A DNA stretch of 64,000 nt, from NCBI GenBank assembly GCA_002425705.1, contig DIMT01000023.1, positions 1-64,000 of the forward strand. The letters run 5' to 3'. This document shows, one piece after another, positions 34,845-42,824 of this stretch. The DNA comes from Firmicutes bacterium UBA5559 (lineage in GTDB: Bacteria > Bacillota > Clostridia > Peptostreptococcales > Anaerovoracaceae). The notes under the pieces are model-generated. The model was not told the DNA's origin, did not search any database, and saw only the letters and a program-made list of their open reading frames with translations. The translations under genes were made by a program, and so were the position numbers. The number at the start of each line of letters is the position of its first letter. The first letter of the stretch is position 1.

Positions 34845-36023
34845 ATGAATAGTAAGAAAGCTTGGATCGTCCTGAGCGCAGGATTTATAATCAATATGTC
34901 TCTGGGAGTTTTATACTCCTGGAGTGTTTTTTCCCTCAATCTGACAGAAGTACTGGGGTGGTCCAAAACCAGTGCCGCCTTGCCCTATACCATTGCCATC
35001 GTCCTATTCGCCCTGATGATGATTCCCGGCGGCCGGATGCAGGACCGCTTTGGAGGAAGAAAGGTTGCCGCCCTGGGGGGTATTCTTACCGGGCTTGGGT
35101 TTTTGGGAAGCGGGGCCCTTACCACATCCTTGGGCGTAGGCCTTTTCTTCGGAGTAATCTCCGGTTCCGGTATCGGCATCGCATACGCGGCGGTAACGCC
35201 TTCCGTAATCCGATGGTTCCCCGATGAACGGAAGGGGTTGGTAACGGGAATCGTCGTCAGCGGTTTCGGCTTGTCGGCCTTGTATATGGCCCCGCTGACC
35301 AATTATCTGATCAACAGCTTTGGTATCCAGACATCCTTCAGCATAATCGGTGGCGCGATCCTTCTGCTGGTGACGGCTGCTTCCCAATTCCTTTTCCCTG
35401 CCGAATCTGCTGGGTCGGTGGGGAAATCGGGAACGGTAGCCGACCAGGGCTGGAAGGAAATCGTTTTTTCCAAAGCATTTATCATGCTGTGGTTCATGTT
35501 TCTTGCCGGTGCTTTGGGAGGGCTGATGGTCATCGGTCACCTTTCTAAAATTGCCTCATTGCAGATTGGCACAAACATTGGATTTGTGCTAGTTGCACTG
35601 ACGGCCATCAGCAATGCATCCGGTCGGCCTCTTTCCGGTGTTTTGTCTGACCGGATCGGCCGGGCACGAACCATGGTCCTGCTGTCTCTTGCTCAGGGGA
35701 TTACCATGCTGCTCTTTTCGCAAATGAACTCTTTCCTGCTGTTGATGATTGGGGCGGCTATTGTCACTTTCACTTATGGAGGCAGCTTTGCCGTCTATCC
35801 TTCTGCGGTTTCGGATTACTATGGAAAGAAAAACTTCGGCCGAAATTACGGAATCCTTTTTTCTGCCTGGGGACTTGGAGGAGCGTTGGGCCCTCTGTTT
35901 GCCGGCAGGATCGTAGATGGAACCGGGAATTACCATGGAGCTTATCTGATTGCTGGTGGGCTCAGCCTTCTTTCTGCGGCCATCGGAATTGCTTTCTGCA
36001 TGATGGAACGGAAAAAGAGTTGA
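34845..36023 (+). CDS. MFS transporter, oxalate/formate antiporter (OFA)-like
   Basis: The 392-residue protein has twelve predicted membrane segments and the MFS loop GGRMQDRFGGRKVA. The N-terminal NMSLGVLYSWSVFSLNL resembles OFA members that exchange carboxylates. The ATG at 34845 follows AAGGAAG. It closes the operon, and its TGA lies inside the -35 of rplM. The substrate, perhaps a product of the operon, is unknown. Confidence 0.85.
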   Translation: MNSKKAWIVLSAGFIINMSLGVLYSWSVFSLNLTEVLGWSKTSAALPYTIAIVLFALMMIPGGRMQDRFGGRKVAALGGILTGLGFLGSGALTTSLGVGLFFGVISGSGIGIAYAAVTPSVIRWFPDERKGLVTGIVVSGFGLSALYMAPLTNYLINSFGIQTSFSIIGGAILLLVTAASQFLFPAESAGSVGKSGTVADQGWKEIVFSKAFIMLWFMFLAGALGGLMVIGHLSKIASLQIGTNIGFVLVALTAISNASGRPLSGVLSDRIGRARTMVLLSLAQGITMLLFSQMNSFLLLMIGAAIVTFTYGGSFAVYPSAVSDYYGKKNFGRNYGILFSAWGLGGALGPLFAGRIVDGTGNYHGAYLIAGGLSLLSAAIGIAFCMMERKKS

Positions 36024-36048
36024 CAACCCATTGGATAAAGGATAAAAT
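36020..36048 (+). promoter_or_regulatory. Sigma-A promoter of rplM-rpsI
   Basis: TTGACA, 17 bp, TAAAAT, with the -35 box overlapping the stop of the MFS gene. Confidence 0.85.
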
Positions 36049-36054
36049 ATCTAT

Positions 36055-36181
36055 GCTTGCGTTTTAGGCGCAGGAGAGTTATCCAAAAGGTGCAGGCTGG
36101 GAGCGACCGGCCGTGGCCGATGAGTTATCGTGAAGTGCCGAAAGTGATTGGAAACAATTTTAGTAGGCAGGAGGAAGAGAA
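36055..36181 (+). promoter_or_regulatory. 5' leader of rplM, candidate L13 autoregulatory leader
   Basis: A leader of about 125 nt separates the predicted start of transcription from the rplM ATG. It contains short helices such as TGCG-N7-CGCA near 36058 and GACCGGCCGTGGCC near 36105. L13 leaders are known upstream of rplM in Bacillota; membership here rests on position, not on a covariance match. Confidence 0.45.
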
Positions 36182-36610
36182 ATGAAATCATTTATCGCAA
36201 AGCCTCATGAAGTCGAGAGAAAATGGTACGTCATCGACGCAGAAGGCAAAACCTTAGGAAGATTGGCAACAGAAGCTGCATCCATCCTGAGAGGAAAGAA
36301 AAAGCCCATCTATACTCCCCATGTGGATACTGGTGACTATGTCATCATCATCAACGCTGAAAAAGTGGAAGTAACCGGGAAAAAGAGAAAAGAAAAGATC
36401 TACAAGAGACATACCGGATATCCGGGCGGACTCCGAGAGATCACCTTTGAAAAGCTGCAGGCTAAAAAGCCGGAAGAAATCATCATCCATGCAGTAAAGG
36501 GAATGATGCCCAACGGTAAACTTGGCAGACAGATGTTCAAAAAATTGAAGGTTTATGCAGGCCCGACTCACGAGCATGCTGCACAGAAACCTGAAATTTG
36601 GAATTTTTAA
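36182..36610 (+). CDS. rplM: 50S ribosomal protein L13
   Basis: The 142-residue protein matches L13 throughout (KWYVIDAEGKTLGRLATE, HTGYPGGLREITFEKL, VKGMMPNGKLGRQMFKKL). It forms the conserved rplM-rpsI pair with a 16-bp gap and a strong AGGAGGA site. Confidence 0.98.
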   Translation: MKSFIAKPHEVERKWYVIDAEGKTLGRLATEAASILRGKKKPIYTPHVDTGDYVIIINAEKVEVTGKKRKEKIYKRHTGYPGGLREITFEKLQAKKPEEIIIHAVKGMMPNGKLGRQMFKKLKVYAGPTHEHAAQKPEIWNF

Positions 36611-36626
36611 GGGGGAGGAATAGACA

Positions 36627-37022
36627 ATGGCAAAATTACAATATCAAGGTACTGGAAGAAGAAAGTCTTCCGTTGCTAGAGTCAGACTGATCCCTGGTAA
36701 AGGCAACATCATCGTCAACAAACGACCCCTGGACGAGTTCTTCGGAATGGAAATCGTTCGTCGGGAAGTAAAGAGACCTTTTGAAGTAGCTGGATGCGAA
36801 GGAAAGTTCGATGTCATTGCAACGGTACATGGCGGTGGGTTCACCGGACAGGCCGGAGCCCTGAGACACGGAATCGCCAGAGCTCTCTGCGTAGCAGACA
36901 AGGAAGCTTACCGAGCGGCCCTGAAGGCAGCCGGATTCCTGACCAGAGATCCGCGAATGAAGGAAAGAAAGAAGTACGGTTTGAAGAAGGCGCGAAAAGC
37001 CAGCCAGTTCTCAAAACGATAA
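36627..37022 (+). CDS. rpsI: 30S ribosomal protein S9
   Basis: The 131-residue protein has the S9 body (YQGTGRRKSSVARVRL, VHGGGFTGQAGALRHGIARA) and the conserved basic tail KKARKASQFSKR, which reaches the ribosomal P-site. Confidence 0.98.
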   Translation: MAKLQYQGTGRRKSSVARVRLIPGKGNIIVNKRPLDEFFGMEIVRREVKRPFEVAGCEGKFDVIATVHGGGFTGQAGALRHGIARALCVADKEAYRAALKAAGFLTRDPRMKERKKYGLKKARKASQFSKR

Positions 37023-37043
37023 AACAGGCTTTCAAAACACACA

Positions 37044-37071
37044 AGGAACGGGAATTTCCCGTTCCTTTTTG
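37044..37071 (+). terminator. Rho-independent terminator of rplM-rpsI
   Basis: The stem AAGGAACGGGAA/TTCCCGTTCCTT is followed by TTT. The 86 bp to the minus-strand Crp stop show nothing else. Confidence 0.9.
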
Positions 37072-37157
37072 TTATGCGCCCAACATGGGCGCAGCCCTCC
37101 TGCTCGATAATGCCGGACAACAAGATGGATGAAGATGGATTAAGAGAATCCGAAGGA

Positions 37158-37811
37158 TTACAGGGGTTTTAAAAGCCGAATGGTCCGGGAATCGTACTCC
37201 ACAAGCCCTTCCTGCTTCATCTTTTGTAGCTCCCGGGAGAGGGAAGTCCGCTGGACACCGATCTGCTCTGCCAGCTCTTTTTTCGTTACAGGCAGTTGGA
37301 TCCGATTGGAACCCTGAATCATGGCCATGTTTTTTAAATAAGAGGTCAGACTTTCCCGCAGACTTCTCTGGACATAGTGTTTAATCTTATCCCCCAGAAG
37401 CATGGCGTTGTCGGAGATGGCCCTCAGAAATTGTTCCAGAAATACTGGATGCCGGGAACAAAGCTCAAAAATAAGGGCTTTTTCCAAGGCGACCAAAGTA
37501 GTCCCGGTTTTGGCGATAATCGTCATCGGGTACCGGGGATTCCTCGAAAAGACCAGATTCCCTCCAATCATGTCGTCCGGTCCGAACTGATTTATGATCA
37601 TCAGATTCCCCGACTCATCGATTCGTTCTACAGACACTCGGCCGGATAAAATGATTTCCATTCCTCGGCACAGATCCCCGTCCAGATGGATGATCTGCCC
37701 GGGCTGAAAGGACCGAAGAGCGATTTCGCCGGAGTGAATCCATTCCTCCATTAGGGCTGCCGGAAGGTCGTTCAACAAAGTCAGTTGATGAATTTTTTCT
37801 GAAGTTTTCAT
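37158..37811 (-). CDS. Crp/Fnr-family transcriptional regulator
   Basis: The 217-residue protein has a cyclic-nucleotide-binding-like beta-roll (SFQPGQIIHLDGDLCRGMEIILSGRVSVERI), a long dimer helix and a winged helix-turn-helix (VTKKELAEQIGVQRTSLSREL). No N-terminal Fnr cysteine cluster is seen. It diverges from the polyferredoxin gene, and GGAGAAAAAC precedes the ATG. Confidence 0.9.
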   Translation of the reverse strand: MKTSEKIHQLTLLNDLPAALMEEWIHSGEIALRSFQPGQIIHLDGDLCRGMEIILSGRVSVERIDESGNLMIINQFGPDDMIGGNLVFSRNPRYPMTIIAKTGTTLVALEKALIFELCSRHPVFLEQFLRAISDNAMLLGDKIKHYVQRSLRESLTSYLKNMAMIQGSNRIQLPVTKKELAEQIGVQRTSLSRELQKMKQEGLVEYDSRTIRLLKPL

Positions 37812-37826
37812 GTTTTTCTCCGAAAA

Positions 37827-37840
37827 GTTACCTTGGTAAC
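37827..37840. promoter_or_regulatory. Inverted repeat in the crp-like/polyferredoxin divergent region
   Basis: GTTACC-TT-GGTAAC is a perfect 6-bp inverted repeat with a 2-bp spacer, about 15 bp from the Crp start codon. It is the best operator candidate for the adjacent regulator. Confidence 0.5.
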
Positions 37841-37905
37841 GGACAGGTTCTGACCTTTATTCTATACTGAAAACATCTAAAATGGAAGAGGAGGAAATAG
37901 TTAAG

Positions 37906-38538
37906 ATGAGTAAAAAGGGGAGAAAAGGCATACAATTCATATTTTTGGCCCTGTTCGGATTGTTGATATGGAAGGGCAATATGGGAATCTGGTTGGGAAT
38001 ATTGGGAGTCAGCGTGGTGATGAGCCTTTTCTTCGGACGTTTCTACTGTGGGTATATCTGCCCCATGAGTCCTGTAATGACCTGGGCAGAAAAGTTGTCA
38101 AGGAAAATCGGCCTTCAAAGGAAGGGCTTGCCAAATATCCTGGAGAAGGATTTCCTGCCATGGCTGGTTCTGACTCTTATGGTTGGAGCCGTGCTGATCG
38201 GCAAGCGGGCCTTCGGCATTAATATTCCAGTATTGCTGATTCTGGTGGGACTCTCGGCAATGTTCACTCTGGTATATAATCAGGAGTTGTTTCATCGGTA
38301 TCTTTGCCCCTATAGTGGATTTCTCAAGCTGGCCGGTGGCAGGGCTGGTAAGTCAAAGAAGGTGGATGCCCAGTTCTGTAATGGCTGTCGGAGCTGCATG
38401 GCCGTTTGTCCCTCCGGATCGATTTCGATACGTCCGGAAACAAAGCGGGCTGTAATTGATGCTGCCCATTGTCATCAGTGCACCGAATGTGCAGAAATTT
38501 GCCCGAAGGATGCCATCACCTATCGGAAGGCAGGTTGA
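37906..38538 (+). CDS. NapH/NosR-like membrane 4Fe-4S protein
   Basis: The 210-residue protein has several membrane segments, the periplasmic-type motif FYCGYICPMSP and a second CPYSGF. It ends with two 4Fe-4S ferredoxin motifs, CNGCRSCMAVCP and CHQCTECAEICP. Such proteins pass electrons across or along the membrane. The ATG at 37906 is preferred because AGAGGAGGA lies upstream; an ATG at 37882 would put that site inside the gene. It is flanked by two Crp/Fnr genes, suggesting redox control. Confidence 0.82.
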   Translation: MSKKGRKGIQFIFLALFGLLIWKGNMGIWLGILGVSVVMSLFFGRFYCGYICPMSPVMTWAEKLSRKIGLQRKGLPNILEKDFLPWLVLTLMVGAVLIGKRAFGINIPVLLILVGLSAMFTLVYNQELFHRYLCPYSGFLKLAGGRAGKSKKVDAQFCNGCRSCMAVCPSGSISIRPETKRAVIDAAHCHQCTECAEICPKDAITYRKAG

Positions 38539-38620
38539 GACGGAGAAAAAAATACCAAAAGAAAAGCCTCCTGTGATATAATTATTTGGTATGAAACCGA
38601 AAACAGGAGGACACAAATAA

Positions 38621-39295
38621 ATGCAGACTCGGATAAGCGAATTGTTGGCTGGATTCTTTCCCTTTTGGAAGAAGCTGCCTATTCAGGATCAGGAAATCCT
38701 GGAGGGGGCGTCAGCTATCAGAAAATATAAAAAAGGGGAGAATGTCCACGGAGGAGGCCTTCACTGTACGGGAGTCGTGGGCATCATCACCGGAAGACTG
38801 CGCGTGTACCTGCTGTCCCCGGAAGGAAAAGAAGTAACCCTGTTCCGACTTCTGGAACACGATGTGTGCATGCTTTCCGCATCCTGCCTGATTAAGAATA
38901 TTGCCTTTGACGTATATGTAGATGCCGAGGTGGACACGGAGATTATTCTGATCAGTCCGGCGGCTTATGAAGATGTGGGAAAGCGAAACAATTTCCTTCC
39001 CGCTTATGTTCAGGATATTATCACCATGCGGTTTTCTGAGGCTATGTGGGTGATGGAACAGATACTATTTATGAATATGGACCGGCGATTGGCTATTTTT
39101 CTGCTGGAGCAAGCCAACATTGAGGAGTCGGACACGGTCAGCCTGACCCACCAGGAGATTGCCGACCACATGTCGACCGCCCGGGAAGTAGTAAGCCGTA
39201 TGCTGAAGTATTTCGCCAACGAGGGAATCGTCCGGGTCTCCCGAAAGGGCATTGACATCATGGACCGGAAAAAACTGACAGAAAAAGCCGAGTGA
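38621..39295 (+). CDS. Crp/Fnr-family regulator
   Basis: The 224-residue protein has a beta-roll (VVGIITGRLRVYLLSPEGKEVTLFRL), a dimer helix and a winged HTH (LTHQEIADHMSTAREVVSRMLK) as in Fnr-like proteins. A Cys pair in DVCMLSASCL within the sensor is notable. An inverted repeat ATACCAAA...TTTGGTAT brackets its -10 region (about 38554-38592). ACAGGAGG precedes the ATG. Confidence 0.9.
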   Translation: MQTRISELLAGFFPFWKKLPIQDQEILEGASAIRKYKKGENVHGGGLHCTGVVGIITGRLRVYLLSPEGKEVTLFRLLEHDVCMLSASCLIKNIAFDVYVDAEVDTEIILISPAAYEDVGKRNNFLPAYVQDIITMRFSEAMWVMEQILFMNMDRRLAIFLLEQANIEESDTVSLTHQEIADHMSTAREVVSRMLKYFANEGIVRVSRKGIDIMDRKKLTEKAE

Positions 39296-39309
39296 CCCCG
39301 GCTTTTTTT
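39282..39309. terminator. Terminator shared by the crp-like gene and the phosphomutase-like gene
   Basis: The stem AAAAAGCCG/CGGCTTTTT with an 8-nt loop and a T-run after it overlaps the end of the crp-like gene and abuts the stop of the convergent gene. Confidence 0.85.
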
Positions 39310-40289
39310 CATGAATCCATCCAATATAATGATTGATTTTTTTCTCGCAGGATACGCAGGAGGGCTTCCTCCAGCCAATCATCCACCAGGTCCTCCGATT
39401 CGGGATCATGGATTTCAAAACCCTTTCCGTCAAAGGCGGTGAATCTGCTGACGTCGCAGTTCAGGAGAAGCCCAAGGTGGCTTCCGGTGGTCAGGACCTT
39501 CATGGACATGGTCTGCCTGGCTCCTTTGTCCCTGGCATCAGGCAGATGGTTGAAAAAATTTCCGTCCGGATCCAGATGCTGGCTGCCGCTGATATCGGCT
39601 CCCAGGGGAGCCAGAACCTTTCGGGCCAGGAATCCGCCAGTTCCGTTACCAGCATCCAGAGAGATCTTGAGCCCGGCAAGTGGTTTTTCCTCTGTTGCGA
39701 AGGGACTGAGAGCCTTCCGATAGCGCTGAATCAGGTAATCGCTGTATGCCTGAGTCAAATCCCGTTCGGTGGTGTAGTAAACCTTTTTGCCCAGACGGAT
39801 TTCACAACGCTCCTGATAGGGAGTATCCGGATAGAGGAGACACCCTCTTTCTGCCATGGCGTGACCCAGGATGGCGAAAACGTCCCGGCTTTCCAGGGGC
39901 CCTTCCGGCAGGTAAAAACGAAATCCGTTCATATGGGAATCTCCCTCAGGGGAAGTGATCAGAACTCCCAGATGACAGGTTTGGGGGATGAGGTCCCTGG
40001 CCTCCGGATTCTCCATCATCCAGAGCATGGCAGGATGGGAGGCCAATCCCAGGTCCAGGCAGGTGACACCTCTTGGAACCAGCCCTTCGAAAAAGCTGAT
40101 TTTCAGCATTCGGCCGGACAAGCGGGGATCCTGGCCGACACCGATTACTAATTTTTCCGGAGGCAGTCCGGTATGTTCCGCCAGCCAGGTAAGAGCAGCT
40201 AAAGCGATTTCCAGACCCCGTTCCGGAGAAAGGGTCCGTTCCTGACCCTCCATTCCGGTGAGGGCTACTTCTTCGATAATATTTTTCAT
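39309..40289 (-). CDS. Shortened, probably inactive phosphohexomutase homologue
   Basis: The 326-residue protein resembles the first three domains of phosphoglucomutase/phosphomannomutase: VIGVGQDPRLSGRML at the start, and LDAGNGTGGFLARKVLAPLG in domain 2. Family members usually have 450-580 residues with a fourth domain, absent here. The phosphoserine loop, normally TASHNP, reads TSPEGDSHMNGFRFY. The metal loop, normally DGDADR-like, reads NCDVSRFTAFD. Catalysis is therefore doubtful. The frame is otherwise intact with AAGGAG before the ATG, so it may have a non-catalytic role. Confidence 0.7.
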   Translation of the reverse strand: MKNIIEEVALTGMEGQERTLSPERGLEIALAALTWLAEHTGLPPEKLVIGVGQDPRLSGRMLKISFFEGLVPRGVTCLDLGLASHPAMLWMMENPEARDLIPQTCHLGVLITSPEGDSHMNGFRFYLPEGPLESRDVFAILGHAMAERGCLLYPDTPYQERCEIRLGKKVYYTTERDLTQAYSDYLIQRYRKALSPFATEEKPLAGLKISLDAGNGTGGFLARKVLAPLGADISGSQHLDPDGNFFNHLPDARDKGARQTMSMKVLTTGSHLGLLLNCDVSRFTAFDGKGFEIHDPESEDLVDDWLEEALLRILREKNQSLYWMDS

Positions 40290-40381
40290 AAAAAAATCTC
40301 CTTTTTTGATAATTTTAGTATACACTATTTAGGAACTTATGGTATAATAAGTTTCAGATGAGAAAATCACTTTTTAAATCT

Positions 40382-40457
40382 GGGGAATTGGCGAAGCTGG
40401 GATCGCGCTTGACTGGCAGTCAAGAGATCAGGAGTTCGAACCTCCTATTCTCCACCA
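40382..40457 (+). tRNA. tRNA-Ala (anticodon GGC)
   Basis: The 76-nt cloverleaf has acceptor GGGGAAT pairing with ATTCTCC and an encoded CCA end. The D stem is GCGA/TCGC, the anticodon stem CTTGA/TCAAG with loop CTGGCAG (anticodon GGC at 40415-40417), and the T arm AGGAG-TTCGAAC-CTCCT. The third acceptor pair is G-T, the alanine identity element, which confirms the assignment. Confidence 0.97.
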
Positions 40458-40690
40458 ATTGATAATAAGATAGCCCTTGTTTATCATGTATTAATCGGCA
40501 GCCTCTGGCGAGGTTGTCTTCATAAAAGTAACCTGACAGTGATTTTACTTATGGCTCCTTCCCCGGTGATGTTGAATGTTCATACCCGAGAGATCCATTG
40601 GTATGATAATTCAGCCCGCAGGCTATGTGCAGCTGTCTGACAGTGTGAGCGTTAGTTTTAAAGTAAGGATATGCCTTAGGAGGAAATTCA

Positions 40691-40903
40691 ATGAGTACAG
40701 GTACAGTAAAATGGTTTAAAGAAGACAAGGGTTATGGATTCATTTCTGACGATAACGGCGGAGAAGATGTATTTGTACATTTCTCAGCAATCATCGCGGA
40801 TGGATATAAGACCTTAAGCGAAGGTCAGAAGGTTAACTTCGAGACTGAAGAAGACCCGAGAAATGGTAAGCTGAAAGCTAGCAACGTTACCATCATCAAA
40901 TAA
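40691..40903 (+). CDS. Cold-shock protein, CspA family
   Basis: The 70-residue OB-fold protein has RNP1 KGYGFI and RNP2 VFVHF and starts TGTVKWFKEDKGYGF. It binds single-stranded RNA as a chaperone. Its 233-bp upstream gap (40458-40690) after the tRNA may hold a long 5' leader as in other csp genes; only short helices such as CAGCCTC-TGGC-GAGGTTG can be seen there. Confidence 0.95.
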   Translation: MSTGTVKWFKEDKGYGFISDDNGGEDVFVHFSAIIADGYKTLSEGQKVNFETEEDPRNGKLKASNVTIIK

Positions 40904-40915
40904 GAAAACAATTTT

Positions 40916-40943
40916 AAGAGCTGCCCTTTGGGGCAGCTCTTTT
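40916..40943 (+). terminator. Rho-independent terminator of the csp gene
   Basis: The 11-bp stem AAGAGCTGCCC/GGGCAGCTCTT, loop TTTG, followed by TT. Confidence 0.92.
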
Positions 40944-40959
40944 CATAAGCAGAATAAAA

Positions 40960-41946
40960 TCATGTCTGAATCCGGTTCCTGCCGGATCTTTTGGCCAGAA
41001 GGAGATTCCGGTCGGCTTCGTCGATGAACTCGGTGATGGTTTCACCCTGAAATTCCCGGACCCCTCCACTGATGGTAATATTTACGCCTCCCGGGAATTG
41101 GCGGGACTGTATGGCATTGCGAATGCGCTCTCCTGTTTCAAAGGCATCCATCTTGCCGGCTCCAGGAAGAATGATCAGAAACTCTTCTCCTCCATAGCGG
41201 CCCACCACATCAGACTGGCGAACCACATCTTTCATTAAAAGGGAAGCCTCCTGCAGCACCTGATCCCCCACCACGTGGCCATAATTGTCGTTGACAGCCT
41301 TAAAGTGATCGATGTCCATGAACAGGATCGATATCCTTCCCCCCAGGCTTCTGGCTGAAAGAGCTTTTTCCTGAAGGAATTCGATCAGATAGCGTCGGTT
41401 ATAGAGACCAGTCAATGGATCTACCAGGATCTTTTCTTCCAGCTGCTGATTAGCCTGTTCCAAAGAAATTTCCCTGTTTTTCCGTTCGGTGATATCAAAA
41501 ACGATTCCCGCCAGAAAAAGGGGTTTGCCCTCATTTGAATATCGGGTGATTCTTCCCCGGTCGTAAAACCAGTGATAAGTTCCGTCCTTCGCCTGAATCC
41601 GGTACTCTGTTTCATAAACCGGGCTCCGCCCTTTCAGATGATCCATCATGTTTTCCATGACCCTGGCGTGATCTTCCGGATGGAGCTTATCGGTAAAAAA
41701 CTGGTAGCCCAGGTCTCCGGGCAGGTCTTCCTTTCGGTAACCCAGAGTCTCCGACTTCAGGGCATTAAAGGTGACCCGATTGGTATGGACATTCCAGTAC
41801 CAATGGCCAAGATTGCCGGTCCAGGCATAATCAAGCCGGGTTTCCTGTTCTTTTTCATCCAGGAGCTGATGGTTCAGCATTTCCAGCTCTTCGATTATTT
41901 TGATCAGTTCTTCCTTCGACTTGCCTTCGTAGTCTGATATTTTCAT
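40960..41946 (-). CDS. PAS-GGDEF diguanylate cyclase
   Basis: The 328-residue protein has a short N-terminal coiled segment and a PAS domain with PAC tail (LGHWYWNVHTNRVTFNALKS to GIVFDITERK). A GGDEF domain follows, whose active loop is RYGGEEFLIILP with preceding FMDIDHFKAVNDNYGH. It should make cyclic di-GMP in response to a PAS signal. No membrane segment is predicted. GGAGG precedes the ATG. Confidence 0.93.
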   Translation of the reverse strand: MKISDYEGKSKEELIKIIEELEMLNHQLLDEKEQETRLDYAWTGNLGHWYWNVHTNRVTFNALKSETLGYRKEDLPGDLGYQFFTDKLHPEDHARVMENMMDHLKGRSPVYETEYRIQAKDGTYHWFYDRGRITRYSNEGKPLFLAGIVFDITERKNREISLEQANQQLEEKILVDPLTGLYNRRYLIEFLQEKALSARSLGGRISILFMDIDHFKAVNDNYGHVVGDQVLQEASLLMKDVVRQSDVVGRYGGEEFLIILPGAGKMDAFETGERIRNAIQSRQFPGGVNITISGGVREFQGETITEFIDEADRNLLLAKRSGRNRIQT

Positions 41947-42132
41947 AAAAGTCCTCCATTGGAACGCTGATTCAATTAATTATGGTTGATTATAACCCAT
42001 TTGTGTATAATGGTAAACATTTTTGTCGGAAACCCTTATTCCCGGTGATTAAAAGCAAATATCCGGGTATAAATTAACAAAGTTCTGAAGTTCTGAACAT
42101 TTGTTGATGCATGTTGGTTAGGAGGGTTAGAA

Positions 42133-42513
42133 ATGAGCGGATTTATGGAAAAAATTAGCGCCATCTTCGGAAGCACCAAAGAAACAGCAGAAGACCTCAA
42201 AGAAAAGGCAGAAGCAATGAAGGACAAACTGGAAGATAAGGCGGAGGATTTGAAGGAAACCCTGGAAGAAAAAGCCGAAGTCTGGAAGGATAAAGCGGAG
42301 GACCTGAAAGAAAAGGCTGAAGCCAAGGCAGAGGATCTTAAGGAAAAGGCAGAAGAGCTGAAAGATAAAGCCGAAGCCAAAATTGATCAAGTCAAAGACA
42401 AGGCGGAAGATCTGAAAGATCAGGCAGAAACCAAGGTGGAAGAAGTCAAGGATCAGGCTGAAGCAAAGGTGGAAGAAGTCAAGGAACAAACCGAGGATCA
42501 GCCAAAAGAATAA
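42133..42513 (+). CDS. Small LEA-like/amphipathic helical repeat protein
   Basis: The 126-residue protein consists almost wholly of Lys/Glu/Ala/Asp repeats such as KAEDLKEKAEA with roughly 11-residue spacing, forming long amphipathic helices without cysteines or a membrane segment. It resembles LEA group 3-like or apolipoprotein-like stress proteins. It is monocistronic, ends just before the rib promoter, and has AGGAGGG upstream. Function is unproven; desiccation, salt or membrane protection are guesses from composition. Confidence 0.75.
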   Translation: MSGFMEKISAIFGSTKETAEDLKEKAEAMKDKLEDKAEDLKETLEEKAEVWKDKAEDLKEKAEAKAEDLKEKAEELKDKAEAKIDQVKDKAEDLKDQAETKVEEVKDQAEAKVEEVKEQTEDQPKE

Positions 42514-42521
42514 AAACTTTA

Positions 42522-42550
42522 TTGACAAAAGAATGACAGGATGTTATGAT
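42522..42550 (+). promoter_or_regulatory. Sigma-A promoter of the rib operon
   Basis: TTGACA, 17 bp, TATGAT, just before the FMN aptamer. Confidence 0.9.
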
Positions 42551-42570
42551 ACCCATAATTTAATAGTAAT

Positions 42571-42677
42571 TCTTCAGGGCAGGGTGTAATTCCCTACCGG
42601 TGGTAAAGCCCACGAGCCGCAAGGCATGATTCGGTGTAACTCCGAAGCCGACAGTATAGTCTGGATGAAAGAAGAAA
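42571..42677 (+). promoter_or_regulatory. FMN riboswitch (RFN element)
   Basis: The RFN core is easily read: TCTTCAGGGCAGGGTG, TTCCCTACCGGTGGTAAAGC, GATTCGGTG, CCGAAGCCGACAGTATAGTC and TGGATGAAAGAAGA, in canonical order. It precedes ribD and is followed by two terminator hairpins, so it should repress the operon by termination when FMN is plentiful. Confidence 0.97.
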
Positions 42678-42703
42678 GAACCAGGACTTTGGTTATTTTT
42701 GTA

Positions 42704-42735
42704 CCCTGAAATGTTTCGGCATTTCAGGGTTTTTT
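42704..42735 (+). terminator. First riboswitch terminator
   Basis: The 10-bp stem CCCTGAAATG/CATTTCAGGG, loop TTTCGG, followed by TTTTTT. Confidence 0.92.
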
Positions 42736-42762
42736 ATAAGCCGTTTCCTGTTCGCAGCGCAG

Positions 42763-42792
42763 CCCTGAACATATTGTGTTCAGGGTTTTTTT
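42763..42792 (+). terminator. Second tandem riboswitch terminator
   Basis: The 9-bp stem CCCTGAACA/TGTTCAGGG, loop TATTG, followed by TTTTTTT. It shares the CCCTGAA arm with the first hairpin, so the two can also pair with each other. Confidence 0.88.
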
Positions 42793-42824
42793 ATGACTCC
42801 GGACAAATAGAAAAGGTGAAACGG

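Noticed and set aside
42763..42792. Second riboswitch aptamer before ribD
   Set aside because: Only a terminator hairpin is present; no repeat of the RFN core sequences.
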